A stretch of 64,000 bases of DNA from Anarhynchus alexandrinus (lineage: Eukaryota; Chordata; Aves; Charadriiformes; Charadriidae), in NCBI GenBank assembly GCA_008711295.1, contig VUYV01000081.1:917314-981313 (forward strand). The letters run 5' to 3'. The notes below the pieces were generated by a model. That model was given only the letters and a program-made list of their open reading frames with translations, did no database searches and was not told the DNA's origin. Positions 1 to 12,390 of this stretch are shown one piece after another; within the stretch, counting starts at the first letter, position 1, and every line of letters starts with the position of its first letter. The translations under genes were made by a program, and so were the position numbers.

Positions 1-173
1 CCGTTATTCTACACCCACTGTAATCTAAATAGAGATGAAAATCCTGAATCTGTGCAAAAGCTCTGTTTTTTTTTTTTCTGTCAGAAGAGCTAGCGATAAC
101 TGCAAGAATGTTCATAAATTTCATACCTTCTTTTGTAATTTGAAATGTCATCCAAAACTCTACTTATTTTCAG

Positions 174-220
174 AAAGTGAGAGATTTGGGGAAAACTTCT
201 GTTATTTTCTTCCATCAAAT
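174..220 (+). CDS. candidate internal coding exon (weak)
   Basis: A 47-nt segment follows a pyrimidine-rich acceptor ending TTATTTTCAG and is followed by a good donor, GTAAGAAAC at 221. If two bases complete a codon begun in an earlier exon, it reads SERFGENFCYFLPSN and ends on a codon boundary. That matches the frame in which the next candidate (3668-3806) is open. The phase fit is seen in the sequence, but one match in three is expected by chance and the segment is short. It could be a chance pair of splice-like sites. The protein is not recognised. Confidence 0.28.
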
Positions 221-3200
221 GTAAGAAACTGAAAAGTGAAGCAGAAAAAAAGTTAGTTTTGTTCATTATAAAAGTTAACTATTGTAACTATCTTAACCAC
301 GTGGCAATGCATGTAAGTTTCTTCAAAATAGGTATGATCTAGAGATAATTAAAATGTAAAAGTATTTTGAGCAGTTTCATAAAACATAACATTTTTTAAG
401 AGAACATGTTCTTTAAAGTAACATATTTTTATTAGTTTGTGTAGGAAATGACTGGGAGTAAGTATTTGTGGCAGAGGGAGTTAAAAGTTGTTGTTTAATA
501 TGTGATGATTAAATTTTACTGCAACATCTCCAGCTAAAAAACCAGGACTATTAAATCCACGCATAATTTGAAGAGCTTCAAGATTGCAAATAATAGTGCC
601 TAAATAATTAAAGGCTGTTGGTATTTCTGTGCATCTGCATACCTTCAATTCTAGGGTGGGAACAAACTGAAAACCTCCTTCCAAATTTCATCTGCCAAAG
701 CTAGATCTAGCAGAGGGCCAGTGTTGGGAAAAGACGGTTCTGATCGAGAAACCTAAGTTTTTAGTTAATGTGTTACTAAGTGATATAAGGTGTTTTGAAA
801 TAATATGAGATTTCCTTCCAATGTACCTACTGGTACATTGTCCTCAGTTTTCATTCTCACAGAAGGCTAAATTTGGAAGGTGAATCACCTGTTTCAGGAT
901 GAAGTGATTATTTGTTAGCGACTCTGCGTGTTCCTTGAGATAGAGCTAGATGCTTTGTGTTAATTTAAATGCATTTATCGTTGAAGGTATCATCTAAAGC
1001 GCTTCTACCTGTGAGAATGGAGTGGAAAAACCTTTTCCTCTTCAAGCTCAATAAAGATCCACGGGGAGCGTCAGAAACTTCCTGTAATTTCGGTTTTCCT
1101 CGGGGGCCAGGATTCACTGACCCTGGTGAAAAGGGAGACCCAGAAACCATGACAGCAACACGTCTTGACAATGAACTACCACGACACCAAGTTCTCCGTA
1201 TCAAAACGGAGGTGGGGTAGTACAGATACGTGCACCAAAGATTAATAATGGACAATACAATAGAAACTAAAATGGAACAAATAACCCAATTGCTTTTTGA
1301 CCAGTCAAGACTAACCTAGAGAAGTCAAAGCTTTGAAGTGCAGCTTGGAGTTTGGGGACTGACCGATTTCCAAGGACCTCCTGTTTTGTCTCACGGCTGT
1401 CTTGCTGACAAGGCACGTTATTCGTCTTTGTCAGTGTCAAAATCTGCATTAGCCTCTGCAGTGATCACGTTGTGTTTGCTGCACACTCGACAGAGAGTGA
1501 CCTCCGCCAGCAAAGCTGGTAACGTCCTAAGCCAAGCAGTGGTCTTGCGACAAAATTGCCCACGTTGTAAGGGAGTAGGTGCCCTTGGATGTACAGCCTT
1601 CCCTCTTTTTCTGCTCACAAAACAGGAAACGACTGGTATGTTCAGAGGCAAAATAACAAAATTCATTAAAATTGTCTGTAAAAAAAAAAAAAAAAAAAAA
1701 GGATTGTACTCTAAAAATATGGTTGATGGAAGTGAATGAGCTCTTTAGCTCAGAGGCCCAATTTTTCTAGCATGTCATTTGTACAGGCTCTTCTGTATAA
1801 AATTAAATGCCTGACATGCATTGCTTTTTCATTGCACTTCTTTAAGATGTCAAATTGGAAAAATTAAGGGCAATTTTGAAATCTGTTCATCTCTAAATGT
1901 TTAGTGCGGTTCCACTCCCAATAACATAATTGAATGTCCAAATACAGGTAAGAAGGAAGTAAAGATTGTTACTCTATCTCTTAAAAATAAAGATGGAAAA
2001 TGCAATAGCAGTTTTGCTAAAGTCTAGCCTTTTACACTGAGAAAATAAAAAGGACTCTTTTGTTTCAACCCAGATCCGAAGACTTTGAATTGCTCAGTTA
2101 ATTGGAAATGCTTAACACCGAATGGTATTTCCTAGCAATTCCCACGGCGCTGTTTGGGAGCGCACTCTTCCCTGTGAGCTGAACTCCCCAGAGGACTTCA
2201 CGGCCCAGGACACAATGAAGAATTCCCCTCTGGACAATGTTGTGTTGTATGCTCTGAGATGAGCATAATTATGGCGGGAGAGTTTGATGAGGTGGCTTGC
2301 GTTTCAGCTCCTGTAAAGCACTGCAATTTAACGTACGTAAAATGAAATGCTGTGCGTCAGCCCCGGACTGAACTGGAAGCTTTCTTTCACTCAGCACTTT
2401 TGAAATGAAACATTTCAGCATATTTGAACCAAAACTATTGGATTTTTTTTTACTGCGTGAAAACATTTGATATCCTAAACTTTGTCTAGGCAAAGAGCAA
2501 GTGTTGAAATACACATCTTCTCCTGGGCTGGAAATTTGAAACTCAGTTTCCCAACTTAGGCTGGGAGGAAATTCTTGTTGGGATATAGTCTGAGCTATAG
2601 TGAACCTACAAAGTGAGTAAAATGCCCTCTGCAACGCGTCTGTGTTTGGACTTCTCACGGTCGTACAGGGCCAAGGAAGGAAGTACTCTTCAACATGAAT
2701 AAGACTCTGTTCCTCAGAAAGAGGTATTCCTTGCTCTGGGCTCAAACGTTGAAGGGGCTAAACGTGGCATTTCTTTAAGCCCATAGGTGGAATGGCAAAA
2801 GTCAGGTTTTTAGGGTCAGCTGTTAGGCTGGTGCTGAATATTCCCCGCAATACACAGGACTTCCCTCAGGGCTGTCCTTTGGAACAACCCTGAGAGGATA
2901 AAGTAATTTCAGAAATGTAAAAAGCTGAATCAGCATCAGAATTAAGAACTGACCCAAGGATATTAGATTCCCATTGGCTGCTGTCCCTACTAAACTGTGC
3001 GCTTGCCTTGTTAGAAGGCTGTAGGACGCACGTTTCAGTACGTTTTGGGCAAGCGCGATGGAGATGCGCTCAGTCCAGGTCACTCAGTGTTGACTAGCAG
3101 AGCTACCCCGGTGACTGCTAAATATTAATAGAGTCCCAGGCACTAAGAAGCAACTGAGATTGCGGCAAGCAATTTCTTGCCTTTAGAGTGTCAAGAAAAG

Positions 3201-3349
3201 TAGCCGTGTTTAAATGGTCCTCAGGAATAGCACTGTATGTTCCAGCAAGTTGAGCTGTGACCCATACAACCAAGAAGCAAGGTTCTGATTTATACATGTC
3301 AAAACCAAATTGTATTCATAAAATGACACTTTTTACTGCAAACAGAGCT
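221..3349. other. AT-rich non-coding stretch
   Basis: No gene is supported here. A run of 21 A lies at 1680-1700. The longest ORF is 158 codons on the minus strand (2269-2745); it has no recognisable domain and its length is near the chance maximum for a window of this size. A splice-like pair at 1905-1947 (ATGTTTAG acceptor, CAG|GTAAGA donor) is open in one frame only, and that frame puts a stop at the start of 3668-3806. If the gene candidate is real, this is intron. Confidence 0.55.
1680..1700 (+). repeat. poly-A tract (21 A)
   Basis: An uninterrupted run of A follows TTGTCTGT. I see no retrocopied gene body or flanking direct repeat, so it is annotated as a simple homopolymer and not as a retropseudogene tail. 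Confidence 0.9.
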
Positions 3350-3466
3350 GGTTCCAGTGCACTGGTGAATGCCAGCTGCCGCAGTCTCAGATGGTGCAAG
3401 TGCGCATAAGGCCATTGATTTCAATGACGTTATGCTAATTTATATCAGCTCAGTAATTTGGTCCCA
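3350..3466. repeat. probable remnant of an ancient amniote interspersed repeat
   Basis: The stretch contains ATTGATTTCAATGACGTTATG followed by AATTTATATCAGCTCAGTAAT and TTGGTCCC. This order (ATTGA-TTTCAATGG, then TTTACACCAGCTGAGGAT, then CTGGCCC) recurs in old, decayed repeats of birds and other sauropsids. The identification comes from memory of that motif order, not a database search. No terminal repeats or target-site duplication are visible, so the family and orientation are left open. Confidence 0.4.
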
Positions 3467-3667
3467 TGTATTCCGTAATCAGAGAAAAAGAATACAGATT
3501 TGTGCAATTCTTTTCTTTCATATCTCCTCAATTGCTCTTCTTTGCTGAATTTATCAGTAATTGACTCATAAACCAGTCTGAATTAAATTAAATATAATTA
3601 CTGAGTACTACCTTTGCATCTGCAGCTCAGAGATTGTTTTAGTGAATTATTCATTTGTTTTTTTCAG

Positions 3668-3806
3668 TTTAAGTCTACCAGGTGCATCATCATCTGTGAA
3701 CCTCCCTGTTTCTTCCCACACGTGAACAAATGGATTTGGGACCACTGCGTTATAACAAGTGGGCCCTCAATCCCCAAATTCTCCACTGGAAGGCGTGGGC
3801 AACCAG
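3668..3806 (+). CDS. candidate internal coding exon, phase 0 to 1
   Basis: The acceptor is strong (TTTGTTTTTTTCAG ending at 3667) and the donor is CAG|GTACGT. The 139 nt are open in one frame only, giving 46 codons plus one base. The translation includes CEPPCFFPHVNKWIWDH and TSGPSIPKFSTGRRGQP; the other two frames have stops. It begins on a codon boundary, which fits 174-220, and ends with a single G that joins AC at 44026 to give an Asp codon, keeping that exon's only open frame. No signal peptide or known motif is visible. A 46-codon open frame with splice-like ends can also arise by chance, so this is a candidate, not a proven exon. Confidence 0.42.
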
Positions 3807-6800
3807 GTACGTTGTTCACTAGGAAAATTATTGGAACTTGCTGTCACTGACTTAGAGATAACTGCCCAAAGGAGCAGGAGCAATAATCCTACTTTGGCAA
3901 ATATCAATTTCAAATGCAATAACTGCAATTTACTTGGGATAATGACCAGTTTGGTTTTTTTTCTTCTGTGAATATAAAAATGCTGCAGACAGAAGTTGAA
4001 TCTTGTATACGTGCTGAGGCAATTTTTTAATGGTCTGTTCCCTGTGAAAAAAAAAAGACTTCAACTAAAAAAGATTGGACACCATAAATCTCTGCAAAGC
4101 ATTTTTTTCATGAATTTATATATTCAGTCATTCAGTATTTGGAAAGTTTCAGAACAGTCTTGATGCTATCATATTTAGTTTAAAATATGCCACAAGGCAG
4201 ACCCGGCTTCATTTCACATTGGAAAAATATTCCATAGATTCAGAGAGTTTACTATTGAGGAAATTTAGTTAACCTAAATGGAGCTTCTCCGAGCTTCATC
4301 CCAATTATTTGGACTATAACTGTCATTATTACAAGTTTAAGTATTCAATTCCATGTCAAATTTTAAGACAAAAATGGAAATAAGACATATAACTAAATTT
4401 AAAAATATAAGGTGCTGAAAATGCACTTACCTTTTTTTTTTTAATGCATTCAAAATCAGGTTTTTACAGGTTTTTGCCCTCTGTTTGTTGCCATGGTAGC
4501 TCGTCGTACTGTATGCTGTAGTTTTACCTGCCCTACCTTGTGAGCTGAGCTGCACTTGCAAGCCTTGGCAGAACTTGTATCCTGGCATAAAAACTGGGCT
4601 ACGTTTAAATTATAGTATCAGTTGGACTCGTCAAGAATAGCTCACCAAATCACTGTCTTCAAACTAACAAGCTTTGTAAAATTATATTGTTAAAATCTGC
4701 GACAAACAAAAGGCTGCATGGCATTTATTTAATGGATGAGCTGTTCAGCAGAACCACCTCTCTTTGGATAAACAGCCTTTGCTAGTTTCACGGTTTCACC
4801 GTAATTACGTTGCTGGTGATAGTAGTGTTAGGCAAAGCAAGTAAAAAACAAAATTGCATCAAAGGAGAACATTTAAACTGGAAGGCAGTCTTTGTAACAG
4901 GAGTTACTTTCATTTCCTTTGGCTACACGACTCTTTTGTGATAGTCAGTTAAGTACAACAACAGCCAAATGGAGTAAACTCTACGAATTGTGCAACCCGC
5001 ACAAATGTTATCACTAGACGATAAATAATTCCCAGGCAGTGTACCAGACAACTCACTGTTCCACAATTTTGACATATCTTGTTAAAAAGGAGCTTTGCAG
5101 TACAAGTTCACTGTAGTCTTCCTCATTTTAAGAGAGTATTTTTACAAAGCTAGGCTCATTTAGCATTTAAAAATCATGGAACAGAAACTAATGACAATTT
5201 AAAAAAAAAAGAAATATTTGGCTACTTAATAACACACGACAGATTATGTTTATATTTTTATTGATTCTTCTACTCATTTTTCTGCTAATCTGAGAAGTGT
5301 TTTCCATCCGATGAAGCTGCTCTCACGGTGTGTTGCAACACAGCACACCAGAAACAAGCAGCAAAAAGCGAAGCGACCCCAAACCGACTATCCCCAACCT
5401 GCCAAAGACCTGCAAAAATACTGAAAAAAGGAAAGCAGCTTTGTTTTGTTCTCTCTTTTTCTATGGGGGAGAATAAAGTAAAATAACTTTCAGAGTTGTG
5501 TTACGTGTCAGAAACTCAAGCTGGATTTTGAAAGGCTTAGAAAGTATGTGATAGAATATAGTTTGGAGTAAATATGGCATGTTCAGGGACTGCGATCACA
5601 GAGACAGATATGATAAAAAAACGCTCCTTCGTTTTCCAGAGAGGTTAAACAACTACATTTCATGACAGTCACTAATCACGTCAGTGAGGAAGAGCAGCAC
5701 AGACCTATTTTACAGTTAGGGTAACACGGTAACTTTTCTTTTGTGTGGGAGTCTATGAAAACACGTAATGACCAAAATACCTTGAGATGAAATAGGTGCC
5801 AGTGCGTTTCTTGACGGTTGTATGGTGTCCAGATTTTTCTTCTGCTGACAGATGCATAATGAAAACCCACACTGGTATCGGGAGCTGAGGGGAGCAGCTC
5901 TCCTTTGGAGGCAATCAGCTGTATATCAGCTCATACTTGGGCAGCCTTTACTAAATCCTTTCTTTTGCAGTGTTTTAAGGATAAAAGAGAGGTCACACAA
6001 AACGTAAGTTATAACGTGCATATGTCTTGTAGGTACAGGTTTTGCATAATGAATAACGTTTACACGAAGGCTGCCCCAACTCATTGAGTACCTTTGGTGG
6101 AAGGATGTGAAGAACCGTTTCCCCTTCTCTGGCTTGTCATTTTTTTTTTTCTGTCAGTATTTTTTTCATATACATTTGAATTGTTGGGTTTGTCTGCAAT
6201 GCTTTAAGAGAAGTAAAGTTCTCTGAAGAGCTTGTTTTCTGGGGATGCTGTGCGACGGATCAAGTTGCCACTATAAAACGTCCTCTTCATAATGCAAGAC
6301 TACGCAGGAGCTGTGTTGGATGACTCAGTAAGAGGTGTATTCGTTTGTTTTTATCAAAGTAATGGCTGAGACATGATGAGTTGACTTGAAGAAAGAAAAC
6401 ATAGAGTAAGTATTACAGCTAGGAAGGTTAAACAATGCAAATTGTTTCTCGGTTACTTGGAAGTATTCAAAGGTGGAATAGAAAAGCAAAGCAATCGTGC
6501 TGCTGAAGGAAGAATGGATTAAAAAGGCAATTAAAAGTTGGAAAACTGGAGGAAAAATGACAGAGATATAAACAAGTTTTCTTTTATGATTTTTAAGAGA
6601 CCAGAGGGAAAGCAGCTGTTACAAAATCCATCACGCTCATTAGAATATTTAGTCAGGAGTAACGAATATCCGAGAAGTTACGGCAACTTTATAAAATATT
6701 AGACCATGACATAGTCCAGGATGTGGTTTAAAAGTTGTTTTCCAGAGAAACAACCGATGGAAGATGCTAACAACAGGCACTGTAGCAGATTCAGGAAGTC

Positions 6801-9800
6801 AAATTCACATCCTTAAACCACGTTTTTTATCCTACCTGAGTGTGCAGACAGCATTGCCAAGCTTAAAAGTTGTTTTACACCCAGTTGTGCAATCGACACA
6901 ACAGAGTACAGAGCCGTGCAGGCTCAGGACCTCTTCTGGTACAAAACTGTCCGTCCGTTATCGCATACAAGAGAATGGTGGTGAAAATAAGGGAGGTAAA
7001 TAGACAGAAGTCTTTTGAAGCAAGAGGATGCTCTACACCAGCTGTCCAATAAGCTGTGTGGGAAACGACTTCATTTTCAGTAGTATGGATTAAAATGTGA
7101 TGTGATATTTCATCATAAAACTGTCTTTCGTGATGCAACCCGGTTTACAGAGGACACATTTTGATGAGGTGTTTTCTGTTAAAGTAGGTTGAAACCGTCT
7201 CTGTAACCAGAGTCCTCTTTGACTCTCCTTTCCCAAAATACTTGAAACGGTCATTAGGAAAAAACAAGTTGTTGCTTCTGATGTATTGTAATAATATAGC
7301 TGTAGCAGCCTGCTGGTAGCAATAAAATAACACAATACAGTAATTGCATAGAAAAAGAGCAGCGGGAGATCAACTTACACTTAAAAATATATTTTGGTAA
7401 AAAAAGTCTCGAGGAAAAATTGAAGTCATGTAATTCCACCTCCTGTCTAGTCAGGCTGCATTTCAAACCTCGAAAATGTAGAACAGTCACTCAAAAAATA
7501 TTTCTCGCACATTAGGCTCATGAGAAAATAATGAGGCCGTCAAATCTCCAGAAGAGGAGCTGCGAATCGCAGCCGGTAACAGACCAGAGAGCAGAAACTG
7601 TAGAAAACACTTCTGCTTGGAATTTGCTGTGAAGATGGCCATGCTCATAGACGAGTTCCTCAAAGAAACTCAAGGTTTCTATTTTCTCAAGGGCTGCTGC
7701 TTCTCCCTTGGTTTTGTTATTCTGACATTCTGATTCAGCTCAATTGCCTTTCATTTACCTCGCAGGGGGAGAAGAGGTAAGTCAGGCTTTCTAAATTATC
7801 TGTCAGAGAGAGGGAAATAAACAGGCAGACTGTCAGAACTGGAAATAGAGTTTTTCCCTCTTTTCAGGTCCAACTGCCAAAGCATGGGACCGGTGCTGAT
7901 GTTGATATGTCAGCTGCAAGTTTAGGAAAAGAATCGAAAGATTTAAGTCCAGATTCGGAGCTATGCTAAAATTTACTTGGTGCTAGAGGAGGACTGGGTC
8001 AGAACCAGCAAAGAGCAAAGTGCCCCTTCGGTTTAAATGATGGGAGCCGAATGGCTGTGGTGACAAAGGCCACCAGGGTGTTGCTTCCAAGAGATCGTGT
8101 CCCAGCAAGAACTGGTACCTCCAGAAAAGTCAAGGAAGCCCCATAAACGGTGATGCAGCAGGCGAGGTGTGGTTCTGTTGGGTAACTGGGGATGGACTGG
8201 GCAGCGGGACGTAGGGGAAGTGCTGCTGCTGGGCAAGGTCCTGAGGGGCAGCGGTGCTGGCCACAGCAGGAGCAGAAGTACAGGCGAGTCCGAGCAAATT
8301 AATTTTTAATTAAGCTGAACGTTCATTCTTGATTCAGCTATCCTGACCCGGAGCACAGGCCAGCCGTGAAAACCAAACAGCGCAGCTGAGCAGGAGAGAG
8401 GTCACTCTGGGAATGGGATAGGAATTAAAAAGAAAGGGAAAAAAAAGGCTGTGAAAGCTATAGAATGAAAATGAAAGAAAGAGGTAACTGTAATTTACAA
8501 GCTGTGGTCTAGCAAAGAGAGTATAAAAATCACCCATTTACTGTATTTGGGTTTAGCTCTGTACTTTGGAGTTATTATCTGTGTTTTATGCTTTCTGCTT
8601 CTGGTACAATTATGTCATCAAATATTAGTGCATTAGAGCAATTTCTGTTTCTGGGATGGAGTGTCAGTGTTTCGGCAAGCGGGTCAGGCTGCTGCCGACG
8701 CCTGCACTTTATCAGAACGTCAAGAGAGAGACAGTTTCTCTTGAACCGTCTGTATTTCACACCCTCTCCAATCAGCAGGACACTGGCTTTTCTGGCTGCT
8801 GTGCTCCCCCGCTACAGTCCCTCTGGCAAGGGGCTGTGCACTGGCAGGGGCACGAGGGACTTATCCGCGGTTAATGAAAAGATATTTTATGAGTCTTTGA
8901 CATTTGTAGACAGTTCAAAGTTCCTCCCAGTTTGAGTAGGGATGAATGGAGGGGAAAGGGAGGTCAGTGTCACGGGTCTGAAAGGATTCACTGGTTCGGC
9001 AGCCGCGACTGCAGGCGGAGGCGGCTCCTCCCGTCTCCTGCAGCGTCCCCCTGAGGAGAATGCTCGGCGTCTTTGTGCTGAAGTGGGGCTTTTTCGGAGA
9101 AACCCATCGCTGTGTGTCACTGTTGGATGTTGGATGCGGGAGGGTGTTAACTGGGGTACAGTCAAAAGCACCCATAAGAAAGAAGTGTCTGGTCTTAATC
9201 TGATGAAGTGCGTCGATTAATTTATCTGGTTCGGGATTAAATCTCTGTGAGCAGAAATGATATTGCAACACTCCGTGATTAATTGTCAGTACACTTGGGA
9301 TAATCACCGTGTTTGCGTAAGAGTTTTGCTGACCCTCTGCACATGAACGTTCTTGCGTGGGCCTTATTTTCATCCTCTTTGTGAGGACCCCACCCCCCCT
9401 GGCATTTCTAGCCTGTGCATCTCGGGCAAGTGGAGAGTCAAAGACTTGTGAGGACGCCCGGTGCTCTGGGTTGCCCTTCTTGTGCAGCTGTGGACAATTT
9501 TTGCGTGATGACCAAGAGGGGGATGATCAAGCAAGTCTTCGTACGTGCCAAATGCAGACACGTTTGAGCAAACTGAGATTACCGGCTCTGGTCTTCCCAA
9601 CAGCAGACCCACCATGAAGGACCAAGCATGATGCGTATCGTACTAAGCCACATAAAGACTGGGATGTGAAACCCAAGTCAGTAATCGAAACTTGAACAGA
9701 TGATTGGGAGAAAGCACTGGATACATATTCTTAAAGGAAAGAAACTTACTAGATTTTTGTGTTATTAAGTGATAAAGAATGTATTTAATGCCACGAAAGG

Positions 9801-11190
9801 TATTTTATCAAAGGTATTTGATCCTAAATCAGGGTCATTGGATTAAGGTTGACAGTGATAAGACAAATTCTCTTGTTTGAAGGACTGGAAAATATGTGTC
9901 GAACAGCGTGTCTGGTATTGGGGAAGATGTGTGTCAGACACAGCTTTAAAGTAAAGAAATGTGATTCTTCAGAGAAAGCAGATTTATTTCCTTACTCTTG
10001 CATTAGCAGTTACTTTAATTCATATTTTAAATTTCTTCGTTTACTTCTGCTTGATTTTTACGGTAATATTAATCACGAAAATTATTCCTTCCTCTACAGA
10101 TTTGCAGTTGGTATCATGAGGTGTGATCTGGAAAGGCTCTGGGAACGCAGAACGTGCCACTCACCTCCTCTGTGAACATGGTGGTGGTCTCCAGAGACGA
10201 TAAACGAGAATAAAAGCCGCTCCTTCCACTTGCTGCTCATAGAGGCCAGATGGCCAGATGTCTCAGCCACCCTCTGCGGCGGGCAGTTAATTTGAGTCAG
10301 TGACACGCTGCGCTAGATCTGGGTAGGCTTTAATAGCTTTTTTTTCTGTAGGGAAAAAGAATCTGCGACCCCATCTCTTCTGTGCGTGCCAGGGTCGAGT
10401 AGAGGAAGAACCATGGCTGGGCAATGGTGTGCTGCGGTAACCTAAGCACAAAATGGCAAAGAAATAATGGTTTGGGGCAGTGGCTTACAGAAACTCTGTG
10501 AAGGCAAGTCCACGGGATCAAGAGACCCCTGAGCTGAGAGAAACCTCTCGCCTACTGCAGACCGCAGCGGTGCTGCTCCCCAGCTGGTTACCTTCAAAGG
10601 GTGAGTGTCCAAATGCTTACGCTTCAGCAGCACAGTCAAACTGTTGAAAACTCTGTGTCCTTGACCCTACTAATTGAAAAATGTTTAAGGTATGATTCTG
10701 AGTCTTTGTTGACTATATTAATGTCAAATGCATCCTCAGTAGTCACACAGATACGTGGGGGATAGGGAAATTTAAACATATGAAATTCAATGAATCCTGT
10801 GAAGAAAAGAAAATAGTTTTTCTGGTGCAGATGTGACCAAAGACTAAAGAAGGACCACAGCGCATGCAAAGTGGTTATGTTCTTTATTTACGGCTAGGTT
10901 AGTCTTGGCAAACAGAAAATAATACCTTACTGAGAGCAGACCAAGCACGGGGATCGGGTTCATCGGTATGCTCCGGCTGCTCGGGGCTCTGTCGGAGCGT
11001 ACAGCCGGTTTGCGTTGTTGAAGCCACAGAAAGCAGCCAGGGGTTACAAGAGAAACTGGGCTGGCATGCACTTTTTTTATTATTATTCTTTTTAAAGGCA
11101 AAATTAAAAAAAACCCAACATTGTCACGCATCCACCTGCTCTGCAGTCAATTGGACATGACAGATTGACTTTTCAGAGGCTGCTACGGCT
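3807..11190. other. long AT-rich non-coding stretch (probable intron)
   Basis: Nothing clearly coding is visible. The stretch holds homopolymer runs, isolated splice-like pairs (for example 5971-6003 and 7766-7776) whose frames do not fit the neighbouring exon candidates, and a small CpG-richer patch near 8990-9070. A 152-codon minus ORF at 8915-9373 overlaps a 92-codon plus ORF, and neither shows a domain. No CR1 copy is present in this part. Confidence 0.5.
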
Positions 11191-11194
11191 ATTG

Positions 11195-11480
11195 AAAACC
11201 GAGCCGCACTGGAGTATAATCGCCGTAACCAGGGTCCAGCCACAGGCCATACCCAGGGCTGTCACTCACCGTCTCCCTGCGAGCGGCCGGAGGCCGGCGG
11301 AGCCCGACGTGCAGCCGGGCAGCGGGCGCTTCCATCCCTGCGCTCGCCCAGCTGATTTCGGGCCAGAGTCCCCGCCGTTACCCTGCCCTGTCGGTGCTGC
11401 GGGAGGGAGTCCCCCCAGCACGGGGAAACTCACGTATGACGCCGAAGGGCTGCGCCGGTCCCTGAAATGCCGATTTGATG
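11195..11480. promoter_or_regulatory. CpG-dense patch, possible promoter or enhancer
   Basis: CpG dinucleotides are packed here, including GAGCGGCCGGAGGCCGGCGG near 11280-11300, against a surrounding sequence nearly free of CpG. On the minus strand a consensus donor ACG|GTGAGT falls at 11270/11269, so the patch could contain the first exon of an antisense transcript. CpG density marks many vertebrate promoters, but short GC-rich patches also occur without promoter function. I see no clear TATA box, and a 107-codon plus ORF across it is probably a by-product of GC content. Confidence 0.4.
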
Positions 11481-11896
11481 GGCACTGAAACGGTGGCTGG
11501 GAAGGGGTTCGGTGCTTTGAAGGTACTGACCTCTCAGACGTGCTGAGGCAAAAGGGGCACCTCGGTCACAGCTTCAGTCGCCTGCATCCCACATGCGTGC
11601 TCTAAACGCACTTCGTGGTTATTTACAGCTGATTTATAAATGAAAAGCCATGGAAATACTACAATTTATGTTCCTGCCCTAGCTGCTCAGGTGTTCTCTC
11701 TGAAATCGCTGTTGCCTCACCTGCCGGTGGAGGTGCTTGTGTGTTTGCTCAGACTTGCTCCAATTCAAATGACTTTGCTTGCATACGTGCTGTGTCTTGA
11801 CTGCTTCAATCAACCGAACTCATTTTGACTCAAACGAATTACGGACTGATTGCCTCAGAGAGGTCAGTCAGCAGATGTGACTGAAAAGTGTCTTCC

Positions 11897-11905
11897 AACG
11901 GAGGT
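11897..11905. repeat. left copy of a 9-bp direct repeat flanking a CR1 insertion
   Basis: The 9-mer AACGGAGGT recurs at 12389-12397, immediately at the 3' end of the CR1 copy. Its placement fits a target-site duplication. CR1 copies often lack clear duplications, and two bases overlap the CR1 tail, so coincidence is possible. Confidence 0.45.
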
Positions 11906-11907
11906 TG

Positions 11908-12390
11908 GAATGACATGGACCTGCTGGAGCGTGTCCAGAGGAGGGCCACGAGGATGATGCGAGGGCTGGAGCACCTCTCCTATGAGGAGAGGCTGAAAGA
12001 GTTGGGGCTGTTCAGCCTGGAGAAGAGAAGGCTCCGGGGAGATCTTAGTGCGGCCTTCCAGTCCCTAAAGGGGGCCTACAGGAGAGCTGGGGAAGGACTT
12101 TTTACTGGGGCAGGGAGTGATAGGACGAGGGGGAATGGCTTTAAACTGGAAGAGGACAGGTTTAGATTGAACATTAGGAAGAAGTTTTTCACTGTGAGGG
12201 TGGTGAGGCACTGGCACAGGTTGCCCAGAGAGGTTGTTGAGGCCCCATCCCTGGAGGTGTTCAAGGCCAGGCTGGCCGTGGCCTTGGGCAGCCTGGTGTG
12301 GTGGGAGGTGTCCCTGCCTATGGCAGGGGGGTTGGAACCCGATGGTCTTCAAGGTCCTTTCCAACCTCAACCATTCTATGATTCTATGAA
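11908..12390 (+). mobile_element. CR1 LINE, 5'-truncated 3' end (about 0.48 kb)
   Basis: This is a non-LTR retrotransposon fragment retaining the C-terminal end of ORF2, downstream of the reverse transcriptase domain, plus the 3' UTR. It reads [20 protein letters not shown], then [16 protein letters not shown] and [15 protein letters not shown], and ends with the tandem octamer CCATTCTATGATTCTATGAA. The open frame continues to 12598 only because it runs on into flanking DNA. The copy is close in sequence to 34229-35006 and 14493-14796, suggesting one relatively young subfamily. It lacks the RT and endonuclease and cannot mobilise itself. Confidence 0.93.

Noticed and set aside
1087..1145. A collagen-like peptide string (GFPRGPGFTDPGEKGDP) in a plus-strand ORF
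   Set aside because: The Gly-X-Y spacing breaks after the first triplet, there is no clean acceptor in front, and no neighbouring collagen exon is visible. Chance is more likely.
2269..2745. 158-codon minus-strand ORF
   Set aside because: No domain, no codon bias and no splice context. A few ORFs of this length are expected by chance in 64 kb read in six frames.
5971..6003. 33-nt segment with excellent acceptor (TTTCTTTTGCAG) and donor (AAC|GTAAGT)
   Set aside because: In the phase required after 3668-3806 it reads a stop codon. It may be a cryptic or non-coding exon, but coding use is not supported.
7766..7776. 11-nt microexon-like segment with strong flanking sites
   Set aside because: Its length would shift the frame of the candidate gene, and no partner exon restores it. 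Such pairs occur by chance in long introns.
10561..10600. 40-nt splice-bounded segment (CTACTGCAG ... AAAGG|GTGAGTG)
   Set aside because: It ends in phase 2, which does not fit the neighbouring candidates unless combined with 26786-26838. That chain is too speculative.
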